Shown here one piece after another: positions 17,405 through 25,258 of a stretch of 37,552 bases of DNA; the first letter of the stretch is position 1; every line of letters starts with the position of its first letter. Made by a program: the position numbers and the translations under genes. The notes under the pieces are model-generated. The model saw nothing but the letters and a program-made list of their open reading frames with translations. It searched no databases and was not told the origin of the DNA. The DNA comes from Gracilibacter sp. (GTDB lineage: Bacteria > Bacillota > Desulfitobacteriia > Desulfitobacteriales > Syntrophobotulaceae): contig JAGXFZ010000071.1 in assembly GCA_024637055.1 (NCBI GenBank), positions 1 through 37,552 of the forward strand, written 5' to 3'.

Positions 17405-18061
17405 ATGGAACTAGAAATTAGCTGGGAAGAAAAAACTGTCAATGAACCAGACCAGAAAGAACTGACGGAGATTCTTAGGGTAGGGGTATATGAAGCACTT
17501 ATTGCTGGAGAAGGACCTGAGGATTCAGAGATAACAATCGTGATGGTAGACGATGAGACTATCCATCTGCTCAATAAGAACTATAGAGGTGTAGACCGTC
17601 CTACTGATGTCCTTTCCTTTGCCCTAAGTGAGAAGGGAGAAGGGGAACAGGATATTAACTATAGTAGCTTATTTGATGAAGAAATTGAGGAAGTAGAAGA
17701 AGATGATCAAGACGGTGACCCGTCGGTTACTGTAGCTAATACTAAAGCTGATTTCTCTGTTGAGGCTATTATGGAAGAAGAGCTCGGGCTGGATGAGGAT
17801 AATGAAGAGGAACTGATATTAAAGGATGTAAAGGAATTACTCTTTTATGAGGATTCCATTCTGGGAGATATCGTAATCTCGATTGAAAGAGCACGTGCTC
17901 AGGCTCAAGAGTATGGCCACTCCTTAACTAGGGAGATAGTTTATTTGGCTGTCCATGGTACCTTGCATCTCTTAGGTTTTGATCACCATACCGATGAGGA
18001 TGGTAGTAAGATGAGACGCCTGGAAGAACTGGTCATGGATAAGATCGGTTTGCCACGGTAG
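17405..18061 (+). CDS. ybeY: Endoribonuclease YbeY with an acidic insertion
   Basis: A 218-residue YbeY, longer than the usual 150-170. YbeY is a zinc-dependent RNase for 16S rRNA 3' maturation and ribosome quality control. The family core is intact: RPTDVLSFAL (about 65-74), LGDIVIS (from 153), and the zinc motif HGTLHLLGFDH with His184, His188 and His194. Between the first two motifs lie about 78 residues, very rich in Glu and Asp, where most family members have only a short linker. The frame is open and no stop or shift is seen, so this is an in-frame insertion. It lies after pgpH and before dgkA. Confidence 0.93.
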   Translation: MELEISWEEKTVNEPDQKELTEILRVGVYEALIAGEGPEDSEITIVMVDDETIHLLNKNYRGVDRPTDVLSFALSEKGEGEQDINYSSLFDEEIEEVEEDDQDGDPSVTVANTKADFSVEAIMEEELGLDEDNEEELILKDVKELLFYEDSILGDIVISIERARAQAQEYGHSLTREIVYLAVHGTLHLLGFDHHTDEDGSKMRRLEELVMDKIGLPR

Positions 18062-18091
18062 GTGTGTGTGATTGATGCTAGTGCTTGCTGT

Positions 18092-18163
18092 GGTGTAGCT
18101 TAGATAGCATTGTGGTGTTGGGCTATCTGTGCTCCGCTTGTCGTGCTTACTGCACTACAGCTT
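18092..18163. repeat. Dispersed repeat, half copy (related to 20915-20986)
   Basis: Starts GGTGTAGCTTAGATAGCATT and ends TGCACTACAGCTT, 72 nt, matching 20915-20986 over the same length with scattered changes and small gaps. It contains AGATAGC/GCTATCT as an internal inverted repeat and the shared block TGTGCTCCGCTTGTCGTG. The complementary left half present in the larger copy is missing here. It lies in the ybeY-dgkA gap and codes for nothing I can support. Confidence 0.7.
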
Positions 18164-18226
18164 AGAGAAAGCAGATAGAGTATTAAACTGTCCGTGGCCG
18201 TCGATCTATGGCTTAAGGAGGTTAGA

Positions 18227-18604
18227 ATGCCTGAAAACCAGAAGCTGAAACCCACTGGGTTTGTTCAAAGTTGTAAAGGGGCATGTAGAGGGATAGCCTA
18301 CTCCTTTCAAACAGAGAAACATCTCAGGTTTCATTTTTATGTTGCATTTATAGTAGTCGCATTTGGTTTATACATTGGTTTAGCCAGAGAAGACTGGCTC
18401 TTTGTTATTTATGCCATAGGTAGTGTAATAGTAGCAGAAATATTTAATACTGCGTTGGAAAGAAATATAGATCTTACACAACCTACTTATCACCCGTTGG
18501 CTGGGATTGCTAAGGATATAGCTTCTGGAGCAGTATTAATTACTGCTATACAAGCTGTAATTATAGGAATTCTTGTTTTTAGTCCGTATCTGGGTTATAA
18601 ATAA
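18227..18604 (+). CDS. dgkA: Undecaprenol/diacylglycerol kinase (DgkA family)
   Basis: A 125-residue integral membrane kinase with three hydrophobic segments. The family signature is EIFNTALERNIDL followed by YHPLAGIAKDIASGAVL. In Gram-positive bacteria this family mainly phosphorylates undecaprenol to recycle the cell-wall lipid carrier. The ATG at 18227 is chosen because AAGGAGG lies 5 nt before it; a longer frame from a GTG at 18194 would include that site. It lies between ybeY and cdd, as in many Firmicutes. Confidence 0.93.
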   Translation: MPENQKLKPTGFVQSCKGACRGIAYSFQTEKHLRFHFYVAFIVVAFGLYIGLAREDWLFVIYAIGSVIVAEIFNTALERNIDLTQPTYHPLAGIAKDIASGAVLITAIQAVIIGILVFSPYLGYK

Positions 18605-18620
18605 ATGGCTATGTTATTAC

Positions 18621-18661
18621 CTGCTAAGTAATGCAAAATATTACAACAATAAAGTAATATT
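18621..18661. repeat. Short motif shared with the recO upstream region, with an adjacent inverted repeat
   Basis: GCTAAGTAATGCA then ATATTACA (within 18621-18645) recurs nearly identically at 21013-21038 ahead of recO. Here AATATTAC (18637-18644) is also repeated in inverse as GTAATATT (18654-18661). The function is unknown; it may be a regulatory site or the edge of the dispersed repeat family in this region. Confidence 0.5.
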
Positions 18662-18694
18662 AAGCATGTAGTAATAATTAAGGATGTGAACAGG

Positions 18695-19099
18695 ATGGAA
18701 GAGAAATATACTGATCTTATACATAAAGCACAGTTAGCTTATGAAAATGCTTATGCACCATATTCCAACTATAAAGTAGGTGCTGCAGTATTATGGGACT
18801 CTGGGGCTATCACTATCGGTGCCAATATGGAGAATGCCTCCTATGGGCTTACAGTCTGTGCCGAGCGTAATGCTATCGCAGCTGGAATAGGTATGGGAGA
18901 AAGGCAGATAGTTGCTATAGCTATTGCTGTTCCGTCAGAGGATTTACCTGCTCCCTGTGGGGCCTGCCGTCAGGTGCTTAGGGAATTCTCTTCCGACTCT
19001 ACAGTTTTGCTAGTCAATGGCAAAGGGAAAATCAAAAAAACGAACTTAAAGAAGCTATTTCCAGATTCTTTCGGCCCCGAATTTTTGAAAAAGCTTTAA
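18695..19099 (+). CDS. cdd: Cytidine deaminase
   Basis: A 134-residue tetrameric-type cytidine deaminase that turns cytidine and deoxycytidine into (deoxy)uridine in pyrimidine salvage. The catalytic Glu57 and zinc ligands Cys55 (TVCAERNAI), Cys88 and Cys91 (PCGACRQ) are present. AYAPYSNYKVGAA near the start is typical. The ATG at 18695 follows AAGGA at 10 nt; the GTG at 18686 is only 1 nt from it. It lies between dgkA and era, the common order. Confidence 0.95.
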   Translation: MEEKYTDLIHKAQLAYENAYAPYSNYKVGAAVLWDSGAITIGANMENASYGLTVCAERNAIAAGIGMGERQIVAIAIAVPSEDLPAPCGACRQVLREFSSDSTVLLVNGKGKIKKTNLKKLFPDSFGPEFLKKL

Positions 19100-19127
19100 A
19101 ACACCGAAACAAAGGAAGGTAGTTAAT

Positions 19128-20036
19128 TTGAATACTACAGAAAGACGTTCGGGGTTTGTAGCAGTGGTAGGAAGGCCTAATGCCGGTAAATCTACTTTGC
19201 TCAATACTTTGTTCGGACAGAAGATTCTAATCATCTCAGACAAGCCCCAAACAACCAGGAACAGCATTCGCTGTATTCTTACAGAAGAAAGAGGACAAGT
19301 CATCTTCATTGATACTCCTGGTATTCATAAACCTAAGCATCAACTAGGTGAATATATGGTAGCTGCGGCCAAAAGCTCTCTTAGAGGGGTGGATATGGCT
19401 GTTTGTGTAGTTGATGCGTCTGTGCCCTTTGGAACAGGGGATGAAAAGGTTATCGAAATGATTAGAGACAGTAAGACTCCTTGTATATTGGCTTTGAATA
19501 AGATAGATTTAATGAGCAAGGAAGATATATTAAAAATAATTGATAAATATTCTAAGCTTGCGGATTTCCAAGAGATAATACCTATTTCGGCTTTGCAGAA
19601 AGAAAACACGTCTAAGTTAATGGATATAGTGTTTGAAGCTCTACCACCAGGACCTATGTATTATCCTGAAGACAGTGTTACTGATCAGCCAGAGAAATTC
19701 GTAATAGCCGAACTAATCCGAGAGAAGTTGCTTCAGCTGACGAGACAGGAAATACCGCACTCTGTAGCTGTGGTCGTAGAATCAATGGAAGAAGAAACTG
19801 CTATAGTCAAAATCGGAGCAGTAATATTGGTGGAACGTGATTCTCAAAAAGGGATAGTAATCGGCAGAGGAGGTAGCGTTCTCAAAGAAGTGGGCAGTCT
19901 GGCTCGCCAGGAGATAGAGAACCTTCTAGGTAGCAAAGTATTCCTCGAGATTTTTGTGAAGGTTAAGAAAGATTGGCGTAACCAGCAGAACCGTCTAAGA
20001 GAGTTGGGCTATAACCTAAAAGAGCTCCAGGAATGA
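19128..20036 (+). CDS. era: GTPase Era
   Basis: A 302-residue GTPase that binds the 3' end of 16S rRNA and assists 30S assembly. The GTP-binding motifs are G1 GRPNAGKST (15-23), G3 DTPG (62-65) and G4 NKID (124-127). The C-terminal KH domain contains the conserved RQEIENLLGSKVFLEIFVKV and DWRNQQNRLRELGY stretches. TTG start behind GGAAGG. It works in the same process as YbeY, encoded upstream. Full length. Confidence 0.97.
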   Translation: MNTTERRSGFVAVVGRPNAGKSTLLNTLFGQKILIISDKPQTTRNSIRCILTEERGQVIFIDTPGIHKPKHQLGEYMVAAAKSSLRGVDMAVCVVDASVPFGTGDEKVIEMIRDSKTPCILALNKIDLMSKEDILKIIDKYSKLADFQEIIPISALQKENTSKLMDIVFEALPPGPMYYPEDSVTDQPEKFVIAELIREKLLQLTRQEIPHSVAVVVESMEEETAIVKIGAVILVERDSQKGIVIGRGGSVLKEVGSLARQEIENLLGSKVFLEIFVKVKKDWRNQQNRLRELGYNLKELQE

Positions 20037-20096
20037 AATTAGATAATATATAAAACTGTAATAATATGCTGAGAACGAAGGGAATGAAGTAAAGAA

Positions 20097-20750
20097 ATGG
20101 AGCAAATGGATCTTGCAGCTAGAATAGATCATACCCTCCTTAAACCTGAGGCGACTGAAAGGGATATCGTGAAGCTTTGTCATGAAGCGGTAAAACATGG
20201 TTTTGCTTCAGTGTGTGTAAACCCTACATATCTTGGTACAGCAGCTCGCTTGTTACATGGAACAAATATTCTACCAACTACCGTCGTAGGATTTCCTCTT
20301 GGTGGGGCTATTACTGAGATTAAGCTTCAAGAAATCCTCGTCGCCAAGGCTCATGGAGCAAGAGAAGTGGATGTAGTGATGAATATAGGTCGGGCCAAAT
20401 CGGCAGACTGGACTACTGTTAGACGAGATATTGAAGCCATGGTACAGACTGCTCAAGGATGTGGACTGAAAATCAAAGTTATTATAGAAGCCAGCTTATT
20501 AAATGAAAGGGAAAAACAAAAAGCGGCTGATATTATTCGAGAGTCAGGAGCCGATTATATCAAAACATCAACTGGTTTCTTTGGTGGGGCCACAGTAGAA
20601 GATATAAAGAAGCTCAAACAATGGAGCGGCCCTGAATTGAAAGTTAAAGCCTCAGGCGGGATAAAGACTAGAGAGTTTGTTTTGGAACTAATATCAGCGG
20701 GGGCAGATAGAATAGGGACGAGTTCAGGGGTCATGATTTTAGGGATTTAG
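20097..20750 (+). CDS. deoC: Deoxyribose-phosphate aldolase
   Basis: A 217-residue class I aldolase that splits 2-deoxyribose-5-phosphate into glyceraldehyde-3-phosphate and acetaldehyde. The Schiff-base lysine is Lys156 in YIKTSTGF. Lys184 (VKASGGIK) and Asp92 (EVDVVMNI) complete the active site. The start is ATG at 20097, with a second ATG three codons on. It lies 60 nt after era. Together with cdd it gives two steps of deoxynucleoside salvage in this gene group. Confidence 0.95.
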   Translation: MEQMDLAARIDHTLLKPEATERDIVKLCHEAVKHGFASVCVNPTYLGTAARLLHGTNILPTTVVGFPLGGAITEIKLQEILVAKAHGAREVDVVMNIGRAKSADWTTVRRDIEAMVQTAQGCGLKIKVIIEASLLNEREKQKAADIIRESGADYIKTSTGFFGGATVEDIKKLKQWSGPELKVKASGGIKTREFVLELISAGADRIGTSSGVMILGI

Positions 20751-20756
20751 GTATGT

Positions 20757-20986
20757 TAATGCAAGTGAGAGCTACACTGCAGCATACACTTTTCTGCAAT
20801 AGGTAAACTAATGCAAGTGAGAGCTGCACCGTACCAATCACTTTTCGGCAATAACGCCCTCCTGGCGTTAACTGCCGCGCTCCGCATCCGTGCTCCGCTT
20901 GTCGTGAATGCTACGGTGCAGCTTAGATAGCATTTGTGGGTTGTGGGCTGTATGTGCTCGCTTTCGTGCAGGCTGCAGTGTAGCTT
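20757..20986. repeat. Structured repeat element with nested inverted repeats and a 52-bp tandem duplication
   Basis: The left part holds two tandem units 52 nt apart: TAATGCAAGTGAGAGCT at 20757-20773 and 20809-20825, then CACTTTTC-GCAATA at 20787 and 20839. The outer arm AGCTACACTGCAGC (20770-20783) pairs exactly with GCTGCAGTGTAGCT (20972-20985). The inner arm AGCTGCACCGTA (20822-20833) pairs exactly with TACGGTGCAGCT (20912-20923). A central hairpin TAACGCC/GGCGTTA (20852-20870) caps the structure. Right-half sequence recurs at 18092-18163. It fills most of the 347-nt deoC-recO gap and no gene is supported in it. Confidence 0.85.
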
Positions 20987-21012
20987 TAATAAAATTGTTG
21001 CACTAAACAATG

Positions 21013-21038
21013 CCGCTAAGTAATACATGAATATTACA
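21013..21038. repeat. Second copy of the short GCTAAGTAAT motif
   Basis: CCGCTAAGTAAT, ACATG, AATATTACA: nearly the same as 18621-18645, with one inserted base and about three changes. It lies 60 nt before recO. GTAAT and ATTAC within it can pair. Confidence 0.5.
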
Positions 21039-21097
21039 TAAATCTTGAATCATATATAAGCTTAGATATAGGTGGAGAAATTGGGGATGGTGAGAAA

Positions 21098-21838
21098 TTG
21101 GCTGTCTATAATGCGGATGCAATAGTGATTCGCAGTAGAGAATACGGTGAGTCAGATAAGCTCCTTACCCTTTTTTCAAGGGAACGAGGAAAGCTGGAGG
21201 CTGTGGCTAAGGGTGTTCGTAAACCCAAAAGTACGCAAAGAGGAGGCACCCAGCTTTTTACTTATGCAGATTTTTTACTATATAAAGGAAAAAGCTTGGA
21301 TACTGTTAGTCAGGTTCATCCTCGTGAGAGCTTCATTCACATTTGGAATGATTTTGATCGAACTATAGCAGCTTCAGGCATAGCAGAGCTTTTAGACATC
21401 TCTACCACGAGAGAGCAAACAGAATCGGAGCTATTTACCCTTACGTTAGGTTTTCTGTTTTTATTGAAATATGTAGATCCGTACATAGCCCAAGCAGCTT
21501 ACGCTCTCAGATTGCTTAATATCCAAGGTTACCTTCCAGGGCTTAATAACTGTGTAGAATGTGGAACAGCTGTAGGGGGTACACAGACATTCTTAAGTGC
21601 TGAAGCCGGAGGTCTCCTTTGTTCAGGATGTAAGAATAATGAAGCTGGAAGGATGCTGAGTGGTGGAGGATTGGCTCTTATGCGTAGGTTGAAAACTGTG
21701 GAACTGGATAAACTAGATCGGTTTCGTTGGAATAAAAAAATGAGAATAGAGATATTGGATGGTCTTTGTTATTTTAGTGAAAATAAATTTGAAAGAAAAC
21801 TGAAAGCTTGGAGATCAGGTAGTGAGATGATTATTTAA
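21098..21838 (+). CDS. recO: DNA repair protein RecO
   Basis: A 246-residue RecO, which helps load RecA onto SSB-coated DNA in the RecFOR pathway. An N-terminal OB fold begins with YNADAIVIRSREYGESDKLL. The middle carries a four-cysteine zinc site: Cys152/Cys155 (NCVEC) and Cys175/Cys178 (CSGC). The start is TTG at 21098; nearby ATG and GTG codons upstream are out of frame. era followed by recO and glyQS is a standard Firmicutes order, here with deoC and a repeat element between. Confidence 0.94.
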   Translation: MAVYNADAIVIRSREYGESDKLLTLFSRERGKLEAVAKGVRKPKSTQRGGTQLFTYADFLLYKGKSLDTVSQVHPRESFIHIWNDFDRTIAASGIAELLDISTTREQTESELFTLTLGFLFLLKYVDPYIAQAAYALRLLNIQGYLPGLNNCVECGTAVGGTQTFLSAEAGGLLCSGCKNNEAGRMLSGGGLALMRRLKTVELDKLDRFRWNKKMRIEILDGLCYFSENKFERKLKAWRSGSEMII

Positions 21839-21860
21839 TTTGGTGATATAAGCTATGAGT

Positions 21861-21890
21861 TTGACATGAGAACAAAGAAAATAATATAAT
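21861..21890 (+). promoter_or_regulatory. Sigma-A promoter of the glyQS leader
   Basis: TTGACA (21861-21866), an 18-nt spacer and TATAAT (21885-21890): perfect hexamers, just after recO. The start site would be near 21897. Confidence 0.88.
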
Positions 21891-21896
21891 GATTTG

Positions 21897-22141
21897 AGAT
21901 AGATTACGTACAAAGATTGTTAAAAAGATTAATTATGTGCATTGATGGGAAAGAAGCTTGCAAGAATCCTTGAAGAGAGTCCGGTTGTGGTGGGAGCTGG
22001 GCAGGAATTCAACAAGTTGGGCAGCCCGGAGCGTATTTAGCCACAAAGAGGGTTCCCTTTCGGGGAGCCAAGCAGGGTGGAACCGCGGGAGTAAACTCTC
22101 GTCCCTGCAGCATTTAATGCTGTATGGATGGGGGTTTTTTT
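21897..22141 (+). promoter_or_regulatory. Glycine T-box leader of glyQS
   Basis: The leader has the GA motif AGAGAG (21974-21979), the stem I apical region with GTGGTGGGAGC, a GGC specifier triplet at 22020-22022 within GTTGGGCAG, and the canonical T-box core AGGGTGGAACCGCGGG (22074-22089). The UGGA bulge matches the U discriminator of bacterial tRNA-Gly, and the GGC codon is glycine. Uncharged tRNA-Gly should prevent termination and switch on glyQS. It fills most of the 373-nt recO-glyQ gap. Confidence 0.95.
22096..22141 (+). terminator. Intrinsic attenuator terminator of the glycine T-box
   Basis: CTCTCGTCCCTGCAGCAT (22096-22113) pairs with ATGCTGTATGGATGGGGG (22117-22134) with one mismatch and several G-U pairs, loop TTA, then seven T. 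It overlaps the downstream arm of the antiterminator. Confidence 0.92.
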
Positions 22142-22211
22142 GACGCTTCTTTTGCTCAAAACAGAGCAAAGCAATAAGTAAACTATAAATATTGATACGG
22201 GAGGATAGCCC

Positions 22212-23096
22212 ATGAAATTTCAAGACATGATTATTACCCTCAATCAATTTTGGGGAGAACAGGGGTGTATTATCGCCCAGCCTTATGACATGGAAAAAGG
22301 GGCAGGCACCATGAATCCAGCGACCTTTCTAAGGGCGTTAGGACCTGAACCATGGAATGTGGCTTATGTAGAGCCTTCAAGACGTCCTACAGACGGGAGA
22401 TACGGGGAGAACCCTAACCGACTTCAGCATTATTTTCAGTTCCAGGTCATTATGAAACCTTCTCCTGATAATATTCAGGAACTCTATCTAGAAAGCTTGG
22501 AACGTTTAGGGATTAACCCAGCTGAACATGATATTCGCTTTGTTGAGGACAATTGGGAATCGCCAACTTTAGGAGCCTGGGGTCTAGGGTGGGAAGTATG
22601 GCTCGATGGTATGGAGGTTACGCAGTTCACTTATTTCCAACAGTGCGGCGGGATAGATTGTAAACCGGTGAGTGCCGAGATAACTTATGGTATCGAAAGG
22701 CTTGCAACTTTTATACAGCGTAAAGACAGCGTTTATGACATCGAGTGGGTAGGAGACATCACATATGGAGATATTTATCTACAGAATGAAAAGGATTTTT
22801 CTAAATATAACTTCGAGGTAGCTGATGTGGACGCTCTCAGGTTATGGTTCGATATGTACGAAAAGGAAGCTCAAAGAACTATGGAACATGGCTTGGTGGT
22901 ACCAGCCTACGATTACGTCCTCAAATGTTCCCACACCTTTAATTTGCTGGAAGCAAGGGGAGCAATCAGTGTGACCGAAAGGACTGGATATATCGGCAGG
23001 GTGAGAAACCTTGCCCGTAGCTGTGCTCAGGCCTTTGTCACACAAAGGGAAGAATTAGGATTCCCACTCCTTAAAGAGAAAGGAGAAACGAAATGA
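22212..23096 (+). CDS. glyQ: Glycyl-tRNA synthetase alpha subunit
   Basis: A 294-residue catalytic subunit of the alpha2beta2 glycyl-tRNA synthetase, which charges tRNA-Gly. The start [19 protein letters not shown] and the class II pieces [20 protein letters not shown] and [17 protein letters not shown] are characteristic. AGCPLD-type variants are absent. ATG behind GGGAGG. It overlaps glyS by 4 bp (ATGA) and is controlled by the upstream T-box. Confidence 0.97.
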   Translation: MKFQDMIITLNQFWGEQGCIIAQPYDMEKGAGTMNPATFLRALGPEPWNVAYVEPSRRPTDGRYGENPNRLQHYFQFQVIMKPSPDNIQELYLESLERLGINPAEHDIRFVEDNWESPTLGAWGLGWEVWLDGMEVTQFTYFQQCGGIDCKPVSAEITYGIERLATFIQRKDSVYDIEWVGDITYGDIYLQNEKDFSKYNFEVADVDALRLWFDMYEKEAQRTMEHGLVVPAYDYVLKCSHTFNLLEARGAISVTERTGYIGRVRNLARSCAQAFVTQREELGFPLLKEKGETK

Positions 23097-25165
23097 GTAG
23101 AAATTTTTTACTGGAGATTGGAATAGAAGAATTACCAGCTAAGTTTGCCCCTGGAGCGGTTTCTCAAATAGAAAATAATGCTCAAAAAAAACTGAGTGAA
23201 TTACGTTTGCTTCATAAGAGTGTAAAAGCCTATATCACACCTCGGCGTCTGACACTTTATGTCGAAGACCTAGCTGAGAAACAGGAAGATATTAGCGAGG
23301 AAGCTAAGGGTCCTGCTCAGAAAGCTGCCTATGATGCCGAAGGCAATCCTACCAAAGCAGCTCAGGGGTTCGCCAGAGGCCAAGGAGTGGATATTCAGGA
23401 GCTCTTTATAAAAGAACTTAATGGTGTACCTTATGTCTATGCTATCAAGTCTTTAAAGGGAGAAGAAACAGAGACACTACTACCACAGTTTTGTCTGGAT
23501 ATAATCCAAGGTCTTAGTTTCCCCAAACCGATGCGTTGGGGAGATCAGGATATCCGCTTTGCTAGACCCATACGTTGGTTGGTCTCTCTATACGGAGATA
23601 AAGTAGTACCTTTTAGCTACGCTGGGTTGCAAGCAGGCAGAACTTCCCGCGGCCATCGTACTCTTGGTGGATATATTCGTCTAGTTAACCCGGAAGAATA
23701 CCTAGAAGCATTAGAGACAGCTTTTGTCATCGCGGATCAGGAAAAGAGAAAAGAGATTATAAGGAAACAAGTTAATAACCTAGCAACCAGTATTGCTGGG
23801 CAAGTAGATGAAGACGATGAACTGTTAACAGAGGTAAGCCATCTGGTAGAATACCCTACAGGCCTAATGGGTGAAGTAGGCGTGGAGTATATGATTTTGC
23901 CCGAAGAAGTTATCACGACTCCAATGAAGGAACATCAAAGATATTTTCCTGTACGTTCCACTGACGGAAAACTGCTTCCTTATTTCATAACTGTACGTAA
24001 TGGGGATAAGACTTCCTTAGATACGGTGAAAGAAGGAAATAAGAGAGTTCTTAAAGCTCGTTTGGAAGATGCAGCCTTCTACTACCGTGAGGATCTGAAA
24101 AAGCCGCTGTCCAGCCTGGTTCCTCAATTAGATCGCGTGGTTTATCATGAAAAACTGGGGTCAGTAGGACAAAGGGTTGGTCGTTTAAGGAAATTAGCTG
24201 GCGTAATAGCCAATACCATGGCTATGGCAGATAGAGAAAAACAATTAGTTGATCGCACTGCTTTGCTGGCCAAAGCTGATCTTGTAACCAATATGGTCTA
24301 TGATTTCCCGGAATTACAAGGGATAATGGGTGCATACTACGCTCGCGGCAACGGTGAAGAAAAAGAAGTCTATACAGCTATCAGGGAGCATTACCAACCG
24401 CGTTATACCGGGGATACACTCCCTTCTACCGATATCGGCAAAGTTGTGAGTATGGCTGATAAGATGGATGCTATAGTAGGTTCTTTCGGGATAGGTATCC
24501 ATCCTACCGGTTCTCAAGATCCGTATGCCTTAAGAAGGCAGGCCTTAGGTATAGTCGGGATGATTCTAGAGGATGAACGAAATATTTCCGTGAAGTATCT
24601 GCTTCAAGAGTCATATATAGTCTTTATCCAACAAGGTATAACTATGGAGCCTCTGGACGAAGTGATGCCAATCCTAGAAGATTTTTTCAACCAGAGATTG
24701 CGCTTTATCCTTCAGGAGAAAGGTCTCAGATATGATACGATTGATGCAGTACTAGCCCAGGGTGGGCAACATCCATATAGTACTCTAAAAAAAGCGCAAG
24801 TGCTTGCCACTAAAAGAGAGGAAGAATCATTTACTGCCTACCTCAATGCTTATATCCGCTGCGTTAACCTCAGTAAGAAAGCGGTTAGTACTGAGTGGAG
24901 GGAATATAGCTTAACAGATGTAACGGAAATCGTACTTGCGAAAAATCTAAAGTCCTTACTCCCCAGAATCCAAGAAGCCATAGACCAGCTAGACTATGAA
25001 GAAGCTTATTCACTGGCGGCGCAGCTGGTACCATTGATTGAACAGCTCTTCGATGCGGTGATGATTATGGCTGAAGATGAGAAACTGAGAAATGCTCGTT
25101 TAGGGCTATTGCAGGAATGTGCAAAAGCTTTGAACTGTCTGGGAGAACTGACCTTACTGGCGTAG
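23093..25165 (+). CDS. glyS: Glycyl-tRNA synthetase beta subunit
   Basis: A 690-residue beta subunit that binds tRNA-Gly and completes the synthetase. It begins with the typical [14 protein letters not shown]. It has the middle motifs [20 protein letters not shown] and an HD-like inner domain, and a C-terminal anticodon-binding region. Length is normal. It starts within the glyQ stop. Its TAG stop is the first base triplet of a perfect palindrome that may end the transcript. Confidence 0.97.
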   Translation: MSRNFLLEIGIEELPAKFAPGAVSQIENNAQKKLSELRLLHKSVKAYITPRRLTLYVEDLAEKQEDISEEAKGPAQKAAYDAEGNPTKAAQGFARGQGVDIQELFIKELNGVPYVYAIKSLKGEETETLLPQFCLDIIQGLSFPKPMRWGDQDIRFARPIRWLVSLYGDKVVPFSYAGLQAGRTSRGHRTLGGYIRLVNPEEYLEALETAFVIADQEKRKEIIRKQVNNLATSIAGQVDEDDELLTEVSHLVEYPTGLMGEVGVEYMILPEEVITTPMKEHQRYFPVRSTDGKLLPYFITVRNGDKTSLDTVKEGNKRVLKARLEDAAFYYREDLKKPLSSLVPQLDRVVYHEKLGSVGQRVGRLRKLAGVIANTMAMADREKQLVDRTALLAKADLVTNMVYDFPELQGIMGAYYARGNGEEKEVYTAIREHYQPRYTGDTLPSTDIGKVVSMADKMDAIVGSFGIGIHPTGSQDPYALRRQALGIVGMILEDERNISVKYLLQESYIVFIQQGITMEPLDEVMPILEDFFNQRLRFILQEKGLRYDTIDAVLAQGGQHPYSTLKKAQVLATKREEESFTAYLNAYIRCVNLSKKAVSTEWREYSLTDVTEIVLAKNLKSLLPRIQEAIDQLDYEEAYSLAAQLVPLIEQLFDAVMIMAEDEKLRNARLGLLQECAKALNCLGELTLLA

Positions 25166-25190
25166 CAGACAGGGGGACCCCTGTCTGCTA
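25163..25190. repeat. Perfect 13-bp palindrome starting at the glyS stop codon
   Basis: TAGCAGACAGGGG and CCCCTGTCTGCTA are exact reverse complements separated by GA. The glyS TAG forms the first three bases. There is no following T run, so it is not a classical terminator. It may be a processing or mRNA-end hairpin, or a small dispersed palindromic element inserted at the gene end. Confidence 0.7.
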
Positions 25191-25205
25191 AAGATTGATT
25201 TTATA

Positions 25206-25235
25206 TTGACAGTTGGATTTTTGTTCATTTATGAA
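25206..25235 (+). promoter_or_regulatory. Possible sigma-A promoter of the 25259 gene
   Basis: Perfect TTGACA (25206-25211), an 18-nt spacer, and a weaker -10 TATGAA (25230-25235), ending 23 nt before the GTG start of the next gene. Confidence 0.5.
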
Positions 25236-25258
25236 TCTAATAAAGGGGGTGGGTATAC

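Noticed and set aside
20757-20853. Short CRISPR-like array from the 52-nt tandem units
   Set aside because: Only two units, no constant repeat with variable spacers, and no cas genes in the window.
20756-21028. 90-codon minus-strand frame over the repeat element
   Set aside because: It lies entirely in inverted-repeat sequence, is rich in Cys/His/Ser without a recognisable fold, and has no good ribosome site. The repeat structure explains the open frame.
21958-22143. 61-codon plus-strand frame ahead of glyQ
   Set aside because: It coincides with the glycine T-box stem I, core and terminator; conserved RNA motifs explain the sequence.
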